From contig MU119239.1 of NCBI GenBank assembly GCA_014904845.1, positions 275,446 to 339,445 on the forward strand: a stretch of DNA of 64,000 bases. Reading direction: 5' to 3'. The position numbers were made by a program, and so were the translations under genes. Shown piece after piece: positions 1 to 10,414 of the stretch. The notes under the pieces were generated by a model. That model worked only from the letters and a program-made list of their open reading frames with translations, ran no database searches and was not told the DNA's origin. Origin of the DNA: Acephala macrosclerotiorum (taxonomy: Eukaryota; Ascomycota; Leotiomycetes; Helotiales; Mollisiaceae). The number at the start of each line of letters is the position of its first letter. Position 1 is the stretch's first letter.

Positions 1-39
1 CATCATTTCCTCCACTTTTAGAAGCTAATATGATAATAG

Positions 40-410
40 CTCCCCCATGGCTCCTTTTTCGTCGGTAGCAAGCCAGCGGATGGAACATTTGTCAGATTCC
101 ATGCAGAACATATTGCAGTAAACTGGAACAAGGATAAAACAAAAGCGAATGCTTATCTCGACTGGCTAGGAAGTGTTTTGAAAGAGAGATTCGAGCCTAG
201 AGGTTGGACGTAAGTATTTATTCGCCCGCCTCGGAGTATGAGGGTTAATGAATGGATAGGTGGGAGTTCAATGTTGCAGAAACTGATCGTGACCTGTGGA
301 GAGTTCAAAGCATTGTTCCACCTGCTATCGGAAGTGAGGCGTTGAAGACTTGGGATGCTGCTGGAAAGGGAGTTCCTTGGGAGGACGAACAGCAGAATGG
401 GAAGCTATAA
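40..410 (+). CDS. 3' part of an unrecognised conserved-looking protein
   Basis: This is the end of a gene that begins left of the window. An acceptor TAG at 37-39, preceded by a branch-like GCTAATA, opens an exon at 40-209. A GTAAGT donor at 210 and a TAG acceptor at 257-259 give a 50 bp intron, and the last exon at 260-410 ends in TAA. The phases agree (170 nt, then 151 nt), giving about 106 residues with a Trp-rich junction (GWTWEFN) and the C-terminal end WEDEQQNGKL. I see no signal peptide or membrane segment in the visible part and recognise no family. That it is a real coding end is well supported by the splice signals; its function is unknown. Confidence 0.6.
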
Positions 411-669
411 GTACCCGTTTGGATTAATTTGCTGTCTGCTGGATGTTTCGCTATTCCAAGTCACGGTCCTTGATCACCCGTCTTATGGCAGGGTTGTTAA
501 GTGATTGGTAGAAGAGGACGGGAGAGTTACATTCGCTAAACGTGCCAGGAGCTGAACTTCTTCAACGCCCTTGCATGACCTTACTCTTCTTTTCCTTTAA
601 TCTCAACTTTAGTTCATTTGTAGAGTTTATCATTCGTTCAATCAATTAAGCTCTAGGCGATGGACCGAT

Positions 670-1394
670 GACGTCAGAATGATATAATAGCTGACCTCCT
701 TGTCCACTACCTCAGCATCAACCCCTCCAACTACACCTCAGACTACTCATACGTTCTCAACCTCATACCTGCAAATAATATCTCTGCTCAAAAATCCAAC
801 GTCTCGTCTCCATCCGACACTCACCCTCTTCCAAAATGCATCTCTGTGGATCGAGTTGGCTGGCTTCCAGGAGAGGAAGTCACGAGGTACTTGATAATGG
901 GATACAGAGTCTGGGATAGAGAGGAGAGGAGACTGCATTTCAGTATGACGACCTGGAACTATGATTGTTTGAAGACTCCTTTTCGAGCACAGATGAAGAT
1001 GGTCGGGTGTCAGGATGCGAGGTGGAAGCCGGATCTTTATGTTCAAATGGAGGCGGGGTCTTTCACTTCAAAAATAGAGCAAGAGACCAATATATTTCGG
1101 GACGAGGTTGGGAGCGGGGTTAGGATAATGCCTTGGGATATCACAATGTCTGAACCAACCCAAGATGAAGGATCATTACAGAATAATCTCATCGCGGTTG
1201 ACAATCTTTATCGCGCGCTGTTGGCGTGGAATTCATCTCGTTTCGACAACGCCAGATCTTGTTACTCTCGTTCCACATGTCTAGACTTCGGGGCACATGG
1301 TGGAGAAGAACTGGAAGAGCCTCTCGGTTTGCTAAGATCAATGGGAGACGAGAAAGAGAAACCACATGGCCTGTATCCTAAGATCGGAGTCGAT
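670..1394 (+). CDS. Unrecognised reading frame just upstream of, possibly fused to, the HET gene
   Basis: An open frame runs from after a TGA at 667-669 to a GTGAGT donor at 1395 but has no good ATG at its left end. It encodes about 240 residues of balanced composition, including WLPGEEVTRYLIMGY and WDREERRLHF near the middle, without recognised motifs. A 41 bp intron at 1395-1435 (branch-like CTACCAAC, acceptor AAG) would join it in phase 0 to the HET frame, so it could be the N-terminal part of that gene. Otherwise it is a separate gene whose start lies in an unseen upstream exon or has been lost. The lack of a start and the damaged downstream exon suggest it is not functional as it stands. 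Confidence 0.35.
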
Positions 1395-1468
1395 GTGAGT
1401 TTTTGAGAATCCAGTATCCTGCTACCAACGTGAAGCTTCGAGTGGATGGGGTTTTGGAAGAAGACAGC

Positions 1469-2686
1469 ATGCTCTGCAGCATTTGTGCTAACCTTGATCT
1501 GAAAGAGCTATTCGGGTTGGAAATAGTAGACGTCGAACATGGTCTCGGAAACACCTCAGAAATCTCCTCTCGATCAAACGACTGCAACTTCTGCCGTCTC
1601 CTCAACGCTCTTTGCGAAGATGGGCTTAAGTGCCTCGAGAGAAGGGAGATCTCGGAGCAGCTTGAAGGCCTGGGTTCGAGAGATTTCGACTTCAGCCAGC
1701 CAGTCAATGTATCGATTGTCCGAAATCCGATCCTGTGCCTGTCGACGAAGCCGTTCGTGGTCTTGAGGCAGGGATATCACAGGGATTATATTGGCCCTTT
1801 AGTCTCCTTGAGAACGGTGTGGGGTGATATCCGAGGAGATTTTGAGATCGATAGTTCGAAATTTGTGAATTTCAAATTTCTGTTGAAGATGATTCGAAGC
1901 TGTGTCGAGGAGCATGCAGATTGTCAATCGAAGGCAGAAGAAATCAAGCTGAATACCAGCATGGCCCTCATCGACGTCCAGGAGATGTGTCTCGTTCAAC
2001 CACAGCTAATCCCCGAGTATATCACCCTCAACTATGTCTGGGGCACCAGGCGAATGCTCAAAACTACCAAGTAAAACATTTAACAACTTCTTCGACCAGA
2101 CTCTCTCCACATTGCCGACATCTCAACTCTGGCTAAAGATATAATCGCAGTAGTCAAAGGCCTCGGTCAACGATATCTTTGGATCGACGCTCTCTGCATC
2201 ATCCAAGACGATGAGAACAACAAGTCTTTCCAGATTCAAGGCATGGCAGACATCTACTCTCAGTCATACCTTACGATAGTCGCTCTAGCTTCGGAGAATG
2301 CGGACTCTCGGCTACCAGGAGTATCGACCCGACGAGAGAACTTGATAACGGTTATCGACGGCATGCCGATTACCACGCACTTCCCAGGGCTCAAGGCCAC
2401 TTCAACGGGAAGAGTATATGAGCAACGAGTATGGATGTTCCAAGAACGTCTGCTTTCAAAGCGATGTCTCTACTTCTCTGACAATCGAATCTATTTGGAG
2501 TGTCAGACAGGATGTGTGATTGATCATGATCTGGTGTTTCCAGTGCAGGACCGCAGAGGACGGAGTCAGAAGGGCTTCAATCCTTTGCAAGAGCTCAAAA
2601 GTCTAAGAAAACTCGAAATAAACAATAGTGTTAGCTCGATTTCGCTTAAGGAGCTTGAAATATTTATAAACCAGGTGTCAGAATAA
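1469..2686 (+). pseudogene. HET (heterokaryon incompatibility) domain gene, broken and 3'-truncated
   Basis: HET-domain proteins act in fungal non-self recognition and regulated cell death after hyphal fusion. The frame starts at an ATG followed by LCSICANLDL, the usual Cys-pair lead-in, and continues to the HET core motif LNYVWG near 2026-2044. Downstream are the second motif (YLWIDALCIIQDD, about 2168-2215), the MADIYSQSYLTIVALA block and FQERLLSKRCLYFS. Two TAA stops interrupt the same frame at 2072-2074 and 2081-2083, between the first and second motifs. Reading the frame through them restores an unbroken HET match, so they are point mutations and not an intron. Both could derive from CAA by C-to-T at CpA. 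The frame ends at 2686, shortly before the AT-rich block, where family members normally continue. It may also include the open frame at 670-1394. Certain as a HET relic; a functional product is unlikely. Confidence 0.85.
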
Positions 2687-2719
2687 TGCGAAACTCCTTA
2701 CTTTGGGCCACCTTTTGCT

Positions 2720-3745
2720 TCAGACTACTTTTTATATTAAAAATATTGATTTTTAATTTTTATTATTTTTACGAATAATTAATTAAATTAAAAAGTATTT
2801 AATAAATAATATATTTTAAATTTAAAATATAATTATAAAATTTCGGTTTTTTATTTAAAATTTTTTATTAATAATAATAAAAATTTATATAAAAATTTAT
2901 ATAAAAATTAAATTAATTAAATATTTAAAATATATTTTTAATTGTTTAAATTTTTTAAATTAATATTTATATTAAAATATTTTCGATTTTTTTTGGTTTT
3001 TTTTTATCGTTTATAATTATTTTTTCGTATAATAATTATTAATTAATATAAAAAATTTAATATTATTTAATTAATTAAATTAATAAAAAAAATAATATAA
3101 TTAAACGATTAATTAATTTATAAAATATTTATTAATTTTTTTTTAAATAAATTTTTTAATAAAATATTATAAATTTATTTATTATTATAAAAATTATTAA
3201 TTTTTTTTATATTAAATATTTTATTATTTATTAATTAAAATTTTAAAAATAATAAATTTTTAATAATTAATAAAAAAAATTAAATATTTAAAAATTTATA
3301 AATAAATTTATTTAATTTTTATAAAATATAATATTAATTTTTTATTATATAATTTTTATATATTTTATTAATATATTTATAATTATTTTTTTTATAAAAA
3401 AATAATTAATAAAAAATAAATTTAATTTTTAATTTAATAATTAAAAAACGATTTATATTTTTTTTATTTTATTTTAAATTATAAATTTTTTTTTAATTTT
3501 TTTTTTTTAAATATTTGTTTTTTTTATCGAAAAAAAAATAATTTTTATATTTTTTTTTTAATTTAAATTATAATATATAAAATAAAAAGTATTTTATATA
3601 ATATTAAGTTTAATAATTACGTGTTTATTTAATAACGTTAAATAATTATTTATTATTTTATTAAATAACTTAGTCATAAACCCGTTACTTTTATTCAATT
3701 AAATAATATTCAATAATATTCAATAATTATTCAAATAACTAAGTA
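2720..3745. repeat. AT-rich RIP-like block 1
   Basis: About 1 kb of almost pure A/T with no coding signal. From about 2750 to 3650 essentially every remaining cytosine is followed by G (for example in TTTCGG, ATCGTT, AAACGA, AACGTT), and CpA, CpT and CpC have been emptied. This is what exhaustive C-to-T mutation on both strands would leave. The right margin (3660-3745) holds short repeats built on ATTCAATAAT and ACTAAGTAA/AACTTAGT. The block abuts the truncated end of the HET gene, so it is probably a mutated transposable element inserted there. No terminal repeats could be identified with confidence. Confidence 0.75.
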
Positions 3746-3749
3746 ATCC

Positions 3750-4409
3750 TTTCTCACACTGTTACTGGCAGCCTCGTCTTCAATTATGTAACTCAAACCC
3801 TCAAACGCCCAAACGCGAGCAGAAAAGCCATGATTGACCGCTCGTTCCACAAAAACAAACTCCGACTCAGCTGAGCATCCATGCATCAGGCCTGCCGCGA
3901 CAATGTGTTGGCTCTAGATGGAGCTACCGCATCGAGGAATCAAATGGAGACACTGAATGATCATAGGTCAGTCGAGTTCCCGCCCTTCCCACAAACGAGC
4001 CCGAGAGGGCAGTGAAAATGCCTCTTCCTCCCGTCCTGCACGCGTGCATCCACATGCTCTGAAAAAGATCGCCTGATAGGATATACATTAAAGTACACGC
4101 AAAGAGAGAGGGGTGAGTTGGAGATGGAGGAAGTTCGGTGGTTCCCTTTACCTCCCCATCCCTCCCTCCCCCCTTCCCTCGTGCTCCCCTTCCCCTTCCC
4201 TCCTGTATTCACACTCAAGCCTACGTGGTTACCATCTCGGACCAGCGACAAAATCGCAACGTAAACTTATTCTGCGGTGCGGAGCAACGTAAGGCGAGGC
4301 TTGTCTGTTCACCGAAATCCTTTTGCTAACTGACTACCTAGGTACACTCAAGCTTGATTCAAGGAATCTCTAAGTTTCATATGACACAAAGTTCGCGATA
4401 ATCGCAAAG
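3750..4409. other. Intergenic, probable promoter side of the membrane-protein pseudogene
   Basis: Normal-composition DNA between AT block 1 and the pseudogene start at 4410. It holds a long pyrimidine-rich tract at about 4142-4203 (C/T runs such as CCCTCCCTCCCCCC), a common feature of fungal promoters. I see no convincing coding frame. Confidence 0.4.
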
Positions 4410-6273
4410 ATGGTTATATCTGCAGTCGAGCCAGATCGGAGCACCTATCAGCTCTACTCACCTTTTTACTACCCATACCAGGACGGCTCACGATATGCCA
4501 TCGCGGTATCGTCTCAGTTTGGCGACAAGCTCCTATCGACGTATACGCTCTTCATCCACCTGTTCATCACTCAAACCTGGGCCGTGGTGGTACTCGTGGG
4601 CGTGTATCTGTCGATGCAATGGAAGAGGCAGGTGCCACCGCGCAAGACGGCGCTGAGCCGATGTACTCTCGAACACCATCGCACAACACTGCCATGATCT
4701 CAGTGGCCTTGCTCAACCACTCCAGCATACCCAGTATCGTGCTGACGACCTTGAAGTGCCTCTAGGGTCTTGGACATCACGCGGCATCGCGACGGTTGCT
4801 CCTCGTATGGCTGGCGGTTGCCGGAGCCGCGCTCGCAGGCAGCTGGGCATTTCCAATCTTGGTGACGCCATACCTAGTCCTTGGCCACGCCGCACCTGTC
4901 GCGCCAACGGATACGTACCCGCCCCGAGCCCTCCAGACGGGCTATCTCAGGCTGATCTGAACGCGTACGTGATCAAAGTTGCAAACCTCGAGGTTCCTCC
5001 CACGCTACGGGCGGCGGGCAGCGCCCAGATTGCAAACAGCACTACTGAGAGCCTGGTGGATGTTACGAACCCGGAGATACTGCAAGACCGTGGGAATGGG
5101 GAGGCCGTCTTGCGCATCACCTACAAATATAATGTCTCAGCAGCCGACTTCGGGCTGCAGCGCATTTCCCAACTGAGACTGTTCATCCTGCATGAGCGAT
5201 TACAGTTGGTTCATCAACTCAACTACCGTCGACGGCATCGTCGAGGACTCGTACAATGTGTGGAACGACCCTGCTAGCCTAAAAATTGTCTCATTGAATG
5301 ATGCCGCCCAGCCTTTGGCGTATATCTACCCGCCACCGCAAGACCCAGTCGACGATGGCACGCATATCAACACGTCCTACGCGGCGATCATTTCCTCTGT
5401 CGGCCGCAAGAGCTACTCTCAGGACAAGGACCCGTTTTACCTTACAAACCAGTCGCCGAACGAACGCAGTGAATATATCGTTCTCCCTGGACGCCCCGTA
5501 CTCTCCTGCTGGGAGGACGCCATATGGAAATATGATGACCAGCCATATTCCGTCCGAAGCCTCCATAATGTCTCCGACATCCCTCCTGCTCTCATTGACG
5601 ATGTCCTAGAAGGTTTCCTCTCCGTTCCTAAGATCTTCAGCGTTATGCTCTACCTTGGACCTTCAGTGCTCCTTTCCGCCGTCATGTCGTTTGGCGAATA
5701 CTTTGACTCCGGGTCCACCAGCATCCATGCAGACCTAAGCCCGCTGGTCCTAGCATCGTATATTGGCACATCCAATACCATGACGATACGATACTCTTCT
5801 CCACCAATGGCAGCGGCGTCCAGCCCAACACCATCCCAAATCTCGTTGCTCCGGACAACCTAACCGAGGTCGCATGCTTCGTGCTCTACAGCCGCAACGT
5901 GACTGCGCTGTCAATCCCCATGCTCATTGCTATCCCCGTCGTCATAATCGCGTGGATAGGCATCGTGTTCTTTGTAACGAACAGCCCGTGGTTTGGCTGG
6001 TATCGCACCCAGGCCCTGCAGGCAACGGTACTTTTTCGTTGCTTAGATGAGGAGATGAGGGCCCACTCGCCAACCAACTCTCCCGCTGATGGTGATGCTA
6101 AACGGCACGCATGGACGCAAGATTTGAATTCGTACTTCTCCGGTGACTCCGATCAGCCGACCTGCATCAGACCGAAGTTTGAGATGGGAACAAAGGCACT
6201 GATTTGGGAGAAAACCACAGAGAATGAAAATAAGTTATTTTTAAATGTGGTGGAGGATGTCTCAAAAGGCTGA
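4410..6273 (+). pseudogene. Frameshifted paralogue of the membrane protein at 7466-9205
   Basis: The region is alignable by eye, segment by segment, with the intact paralogue on the other strand. The N-terminus and first membrane helix (TLFIHLFITQTWAVVVLVGVY) are in frame with the ATG at 4410. The match then moves to another frame for the second helix (LLLVWLAVAGAALAGSW, about 4793-4845), with a TAG near 4764. It moves again by about 4960 (ITYKYNVSAADFGLQ), again near 5190 (MSDYSWFINST through GRPVLSCWE), and finally near 5870 for the last helix (IPMLIAIPVVIIAWIGIVFF). At least four frame changes plus a stop, with no splice signals to explain them, mark this as a pseudogene. The intact copy has no introns. 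The region is GC-rich, so its decay is by indels and not by RIP. Confidence 0.8.
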
Positions 6274-6838
6274 GCTGCGACTCCTTACAATAAAGCCCCT
6301 TCCCTGTCCCCTTCCTTTCATTCTACCCCTCTCCTCTTTCTCCTTTCTCCTCTCCCCCTTTCCCTTTTTCTTTCTATTTTCTTCATGAAGCTAACAGTTA
6401 GATTCTTTGCTCCTCTTAGCACTTCTAACTAAAATAATAGCGACTCTTCCACAATGCCCTCACAATCGGGTAAAACTAATGAAATAGTTGGGGTATCGGA
6501 GAGAACAATGACCTCGATGTCCCAAATCTAACCCCAAGTACCAAATAATGACTAGGAAGAACATTTTCAAGGAAGGGTCGGGGGAAAGGAGTTGCGGATC
6601 GGGATCGGTTGTCGTATTTTGAATTTCCAGCCCTTTATATTATTATAATTCTGAACCGTGCAGCATCCTGTCGCAGGGAGATTGTTAATAGTGAATTCGA
6701 AGAAGTTGAGTCGGAATCTTTCATAGAGGGATCTGGAGCAGATGTTGCCGGCATGGCGAAGGAAGTGGAATGGACACCTGTGATCGGATAAATAAATACT
6801 ATTGAGATTGAGAAATCTTAATTTAAGCTGCGCACGGG
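6274..6838. other. Intergenic, 3' flank with polypyrimidine tract
   Basis: Holds an approximately 90 bp C/T-rich tract at 6297-6384 directly after the pseudogene stop, then ordinary sequence. A 60-codon frame at 6609-6791 has no recognisable features. Nothing else is supported. Confidence 0.35.
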
Positions 6839-6839
6839 A

Positions 6840-7245
6840 CTCTCGTAAAAATATATTATTATTTTATTTAAAAATATTACAATTTATATAAATTTATTTA
6901 AAAAATAATATTTATAATATTTTTATTAAATATTTTAAATTATAATAAAAATTAATATATTAATATATTATAATAATTATATATAAAAAAATTTGAATTG
7001 TTTTATTTTTTTATATTAAATTATTATAATATAAATTTTATAAATAAAATTATTTATTTATTTAATTTAATTTAATATTATATTTATAAATATAAAAAAA
7101 AATAATAATATTAAAATTTCAAAAATTTTTAAATCGAATATTATTTTAATTATTACGTATTTATAAATTAATAAATAAAATTAACGTTTATAAAAAAAAA
7201 GAAAAAAAAGATTAATTCGTTTTTTATTTATATACACTTTATTTA
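6840..7245. repeat. AT-rich RIP-like block 2
   Basis: About 400 bp of nearly pure A/T between the two convergent membrane-protein paralogues. Again almost all cytosines sit in CpG (CTCGTA, ATCGAA, TACGTA, AACGTT), with a few CpA/CpT exceptions. No coding content. It is likely a mutated repeat remnant. Confidence 0.65.
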
Positions 7246-7465
7246 GCTATTTAATTGCCCGGTCTCCGCATATAAAAAAGTAGAAAAGAACTCAATACGA
7301 TGTAGTAATTGATTTTTACTTCTTTAGGAAACCACTCCCTAAATTATCGACTTTGCTTCTTGCTCTTGCTCCTCGTCCCACCGACCAACTGCGACGAGGA
7401 AAGGGAAATGGGTAACAAAACGAGTAGGGAAGCTTAGCTTCAGTGAATGTTTCGGGGTAATCGAG

Positions 7466-9205
7466 TCATGTTCTTAACGAGGCAGTTTCAACCGAGAAGC
7501 TATTATCCCACGGTAGTAGTCTAACATTCACTGCTGTGTCGGTTCTAACCCATGCCGACTGACCCTCTTTCCCCTTTCGCACTGGCTCAATCTTGGCCTC
7601 CTTCGACACAGGAGCATAGGCCGTAGAGCCCTTCCGGAACCAATCATCGCCAGTTTCCTGCTGATACACAGCCCATTGGTGCAAATAACTGTACAAAATG
7701 GTTCCGTTGAGAACATCAACTATACGCCAGGGAGCTGGGACATGCTTCAAGAGGAATGCGAGTCCCATGGTGATTACCAAAACGACGGGAATAATAATCA
7801 ACACGCGAAAAGAGAGTGCGGTCGCTTCGGTAGTTGGGATGACAAAGTCTCCTGCCCCTGGAAGAGGCGTGCTAGTATTAGGGGCGAGTGCCAGATTAAG
7901 GAATTCATCTCTCCCGATGCTGGAATAGCGAGTACATTCAACGAAAGAATTTTTTGTTGCAATGTATGATGTCTGCACTAAGCGCTGAAGGTCGGAGTAG
8001 ATAGAACACGATCCGGCATCGAACTGATTGTTAAAGAGAGTTTGTGCAGACGCCAGAGAAGCGCGGGATAGAAGCTGTCCAACTTTGCTAATCATAGGCA
8101 CAACAAGAAACGCCTGAATTGCCGTATAGATGAAAGAATTGTAGTCCAAAGTCGGGTGAAGCGTATTCATGTTGTCCACCGAAGCATTGACGCCGTTTAA
8201 CTCGAAGACATTTGTTTCCCAGCAGAAGAGCGCTGGCCGGCCCGGTTCGACTGTGAATGGGTTTGATGTATTCCCGGTTGGTGCGGTCAAGTACCATGGA
8301 TCTGTTCCTGCGGAGAAGCTAGACCGATTGCGGGCAGAGATGATGATAGCCCAGGTCCTGTTGATCTGCGTTCGATCTACTGCACCATTGAAAACAATGC
8401 CATATGGAGGTCCGCCATCACTCGCTTCCGTTGCATAAATGTTATATGCATATGTCGTATTGAAGACATTGTAATCATCCTCGTCAGGGGTCGTTTTGGT
8501 AAGCCAGCTGTACTCGGTATAGCAAGACCCATTCACGACGAATTTCAACGCCGAGAAATCCTGGAAGCCGAAGTCAGCGCCTGTGATCTGGTATCCATAG
8601 TTGATTCGTTGGAAATCGGGAGACGATGAAGGTTCAGCTTCCACGAAAACAGAGCTCGTAGCATCTAACCCAGCCTGGCCCATAGATCGAAATATCCACG
8701 GTGTCTCAAGTGCGTAGGCCCTATTGAGCGCATTGCCATTCACGTTGATCTTTGAGGGTAGCCATAGAGCGTCCACATTGACTGGAGCAGCTTGTCCAAC
8801 CACCAATGCCCTAGACACGAGTAGAGGTGCGACGACGCCAACTCCAAAGGCCAAAGCAGTGAGTGCGATCCACAGCAGTAGGTACAACACTTCGCCCTTC
8901 ATGACGAAAAGGTAGTCCCAAATTAACAATAATACGCTGCTAGTTGACGACTGAGAGTTGAAGACGCCCACTGTGAAAACGGCTCGATTTTGGGTGTGGC
9001 ATTTACTCATAAAGAAGGCCACGGTGAAAAGGACGATCAACCCCCAAACTTGTCCGATTATGAGCTTGGTCATCAGAGTGTAAAATGAGACGATAGTGGA
9101 AATATCCTCCGTATGAAAGGCAACGGTATTGATGGCTCCTCCATTCACCGGGAAGTTGAAGCGTCGGAGAAGATGGTAGGTATTGCTTGGGTCTGTTGAA
9201 CTCAT
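7466..9205 (-). CDS. Fungal integral membrane protein of unknown function (579 aa, intact)
   Basis: An uninterrupted intronless frame from an ATG at 9205. A hydrophobic helix lies at residues about 40-65 (LIIGQVWGLIVLFTVAFFM), a second at about 105-132 (VLYLLLWIALTALAFGVGVV) and a third near the C-terminus at about 483-506 (LIIIPVVLVITMGLAFLL). Between the second and third helices is a large domain rich in N-glycosylation sites (NGS, NTT, NRT, NRS, NTS). It carries features shared with the pseudogene at 4410-6273: DFGFQDFSALKF, a Cys followed by TEYSWL, and GRPALFCWE. The layout suggests a multi-pass surface protein with a glycosylated ectodomain between helices 2 and 3 and a short cytoplasmic tail. 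I know such proteins from many filamentous ascomycetes but not a function. It faces its broken paralogue across AT block 2. Confidence 0.8.
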   Translation of the reverse strand: MSSTDPSNTYHLLRRFNFPVNGGAINTVAFHTEDISTIVSFYTLMTKLIIGQVWGLIVLFTVAFFMSKCHTQNRAVFTVGVFNSQSSTSSVLLLIWDYLFVMKGEVLYLLLWIALTALAFGVGVVAPLLVSRALVVGQAAPVNVDALWLPSKINVNGNALNRAYALETPWIFRSMGQAGLDATSSVFVEAEPSSSPDFQRINYGYQITGADFGFQDFSALKFVVNGSCYTEYSWLTKTTPDEDDYNVFNTTYAYNIYATEASDGGPPYGIVFNGAVDRTQINRTWAIIISARNRSSFSAGTDPWYLTAPTGNTSNPFTVEPGRPALFCWETNVFELNGVNASVDNMNTLHPTLDYNSFIYTAIQAFLVVPMISKVGQLLSRASLASAQTLFNNQFDAGSCSIYSDLQRLVQTSYIATKNSFVECTRYSSIGRDEFLNLALAPNTSTPLPGAGDFVIPTTEATALSFRVLIIIPVVLVITMGLAFLLKHVPAPWRIVDVLNGTILYSYLHQWAVYQQETGDDWFRKGSTAYAPVSKEAKIEPVRKGKEGQSAWVRTDTAVNVRLLPWDNSFSVETASLRT

Positions 9206-9277
9206 GATTGTTTAGTTGGGTTGCAATACAGTAGTCCAAGTACTTGCTTTTGGAGAAGAAGATATTACTGAAATATC

Positions 9278-9310
9278 ACCTTCTTTAGAGAGGAGAAATG
9301 TAAAGAAGGT
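9278..9310. promoter_or_regulatory. Short hairpin upstream of the membrane-protein gene
   Basis: A perfect 9 bp inverted repeat (ACCTTCTTT ... AAAGAAGGT) encloses a 15 nt loop, 73 bp upstream of the ATG at 9205. It could form an RNA hairpin in the 5' leader or serve as a palindromic protein site. The role is inferred only from position. Confidence 0.3.
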
Positions 9311-10255
9311 AATGTAAAAAAAACTTCACCAAATATGGTGCGATCGACCAACGGCTTTTGAAGCCTCCAGCTTAGAGTAGCGTTCTAAAATTAAATACCG
9401 AATGTTTTGGATCGCGAAACCGGAGCGCAGTGTCTCATTCTGCAATGTGCAACATATACCACATCCATCGGCACACATCGCTTCAGCTGGTAGCCACCGT
9501 GAGTACTGGCAGTGCCGCTTGCTCTTATTTCCTCCTTCGGAATACTCCGTTTACCAATATCATCAGTCGATGGAGGACCCTTGTTTTGGGGGCTGGGTGT
9601 CTACTTCTATTTCAGCTGCATAGCAGCTGGGCACTGCTAATTTGCATGGAGCATTTTCGATTCGTCTGGAGTTTGACGGAAGAAAAGCCCGTTATCACGA
9701 GTCCTGGCCGTGAAAAGATGATTGGCGAAAGGTTCCTCAACATTAATACACATATGAAAACCTCCACTTCGGCGATTACTAGTGACCGAAGGCATGCAGA
9801 GACACGTTTTTAATGTTTTGAGGGCCATTGCAGAACGGGAAATCGAAGCCAGGTTAAGCGAAGTTTTGCATGTTGTTGAGTGGGCAGCATCTCGCCATGG
9901 CTTTGACCAACATATTCTATTGATTGCATTTCATCTCGTAGCACCAATAACACCATAACAAAGAATCCAGACTAATAAATTGATAGATAACTAAATAATA
10001 TATCCAGGCCAAAAATTGACAATGTGAACTCTTCCTCTGTAAGTTCAAAATTACACAATGCGCGAAAGTAGTGTCGTTATTACTGGCGTGCGGCGCCACA
10101 ACTCGCTTATCACTTGGCCATTGGATGCAAGTGTTAGGAATATTAGTTAACTAGTTACATAACTCGATGTTTGAATAGTTTCTTATTTCGGGCATTAAAA
10201 CTTTTAACTTGGCGCCAGCCATGGACCGGCGAGAAATCAACTCCTACGCAGCCAT
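9311..10255. other. Intergenic, no supported gene
   Basis: Ordinary composition. Overlapping short frames on both strands lack conserved motifs, starts or splice support. I see nothing further here. Confidence 0.4.
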
Positions 10256-10256
10256 T

Positions 10257-10412
10257 ACGCAATCTTATATTTTAGAACATTTTATAATAAAGTTTTCTTT
10301 TGTATATTAACTCGAAAAAAAAACTTTTTTTAAAAAATTAAAAAAATTAATATTTTTTATTAATATTTTTTTTTATATATATTATTAATTATAAATATTG
10401 AAAAACTATTAA
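10257..10412. repeat. Small AT-rich block
   Basis: About 150 bp of nearly pure A/T (A and T runs up to 10) of the same character as the larger blocks, followed abruptly at about 10420 by GC-normal sequence. It may be the eroded edge of a repeat. Confidence 0.45.
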
Positions 10413-10414
10413 AG

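Noticed and set aside
4410..6273. Explaining the frame changes of the membrane-protein copy as introns
   Set aside because: No GT..AG pairs of suitable length occur at the switch points, and the intact paralogue is intronless.
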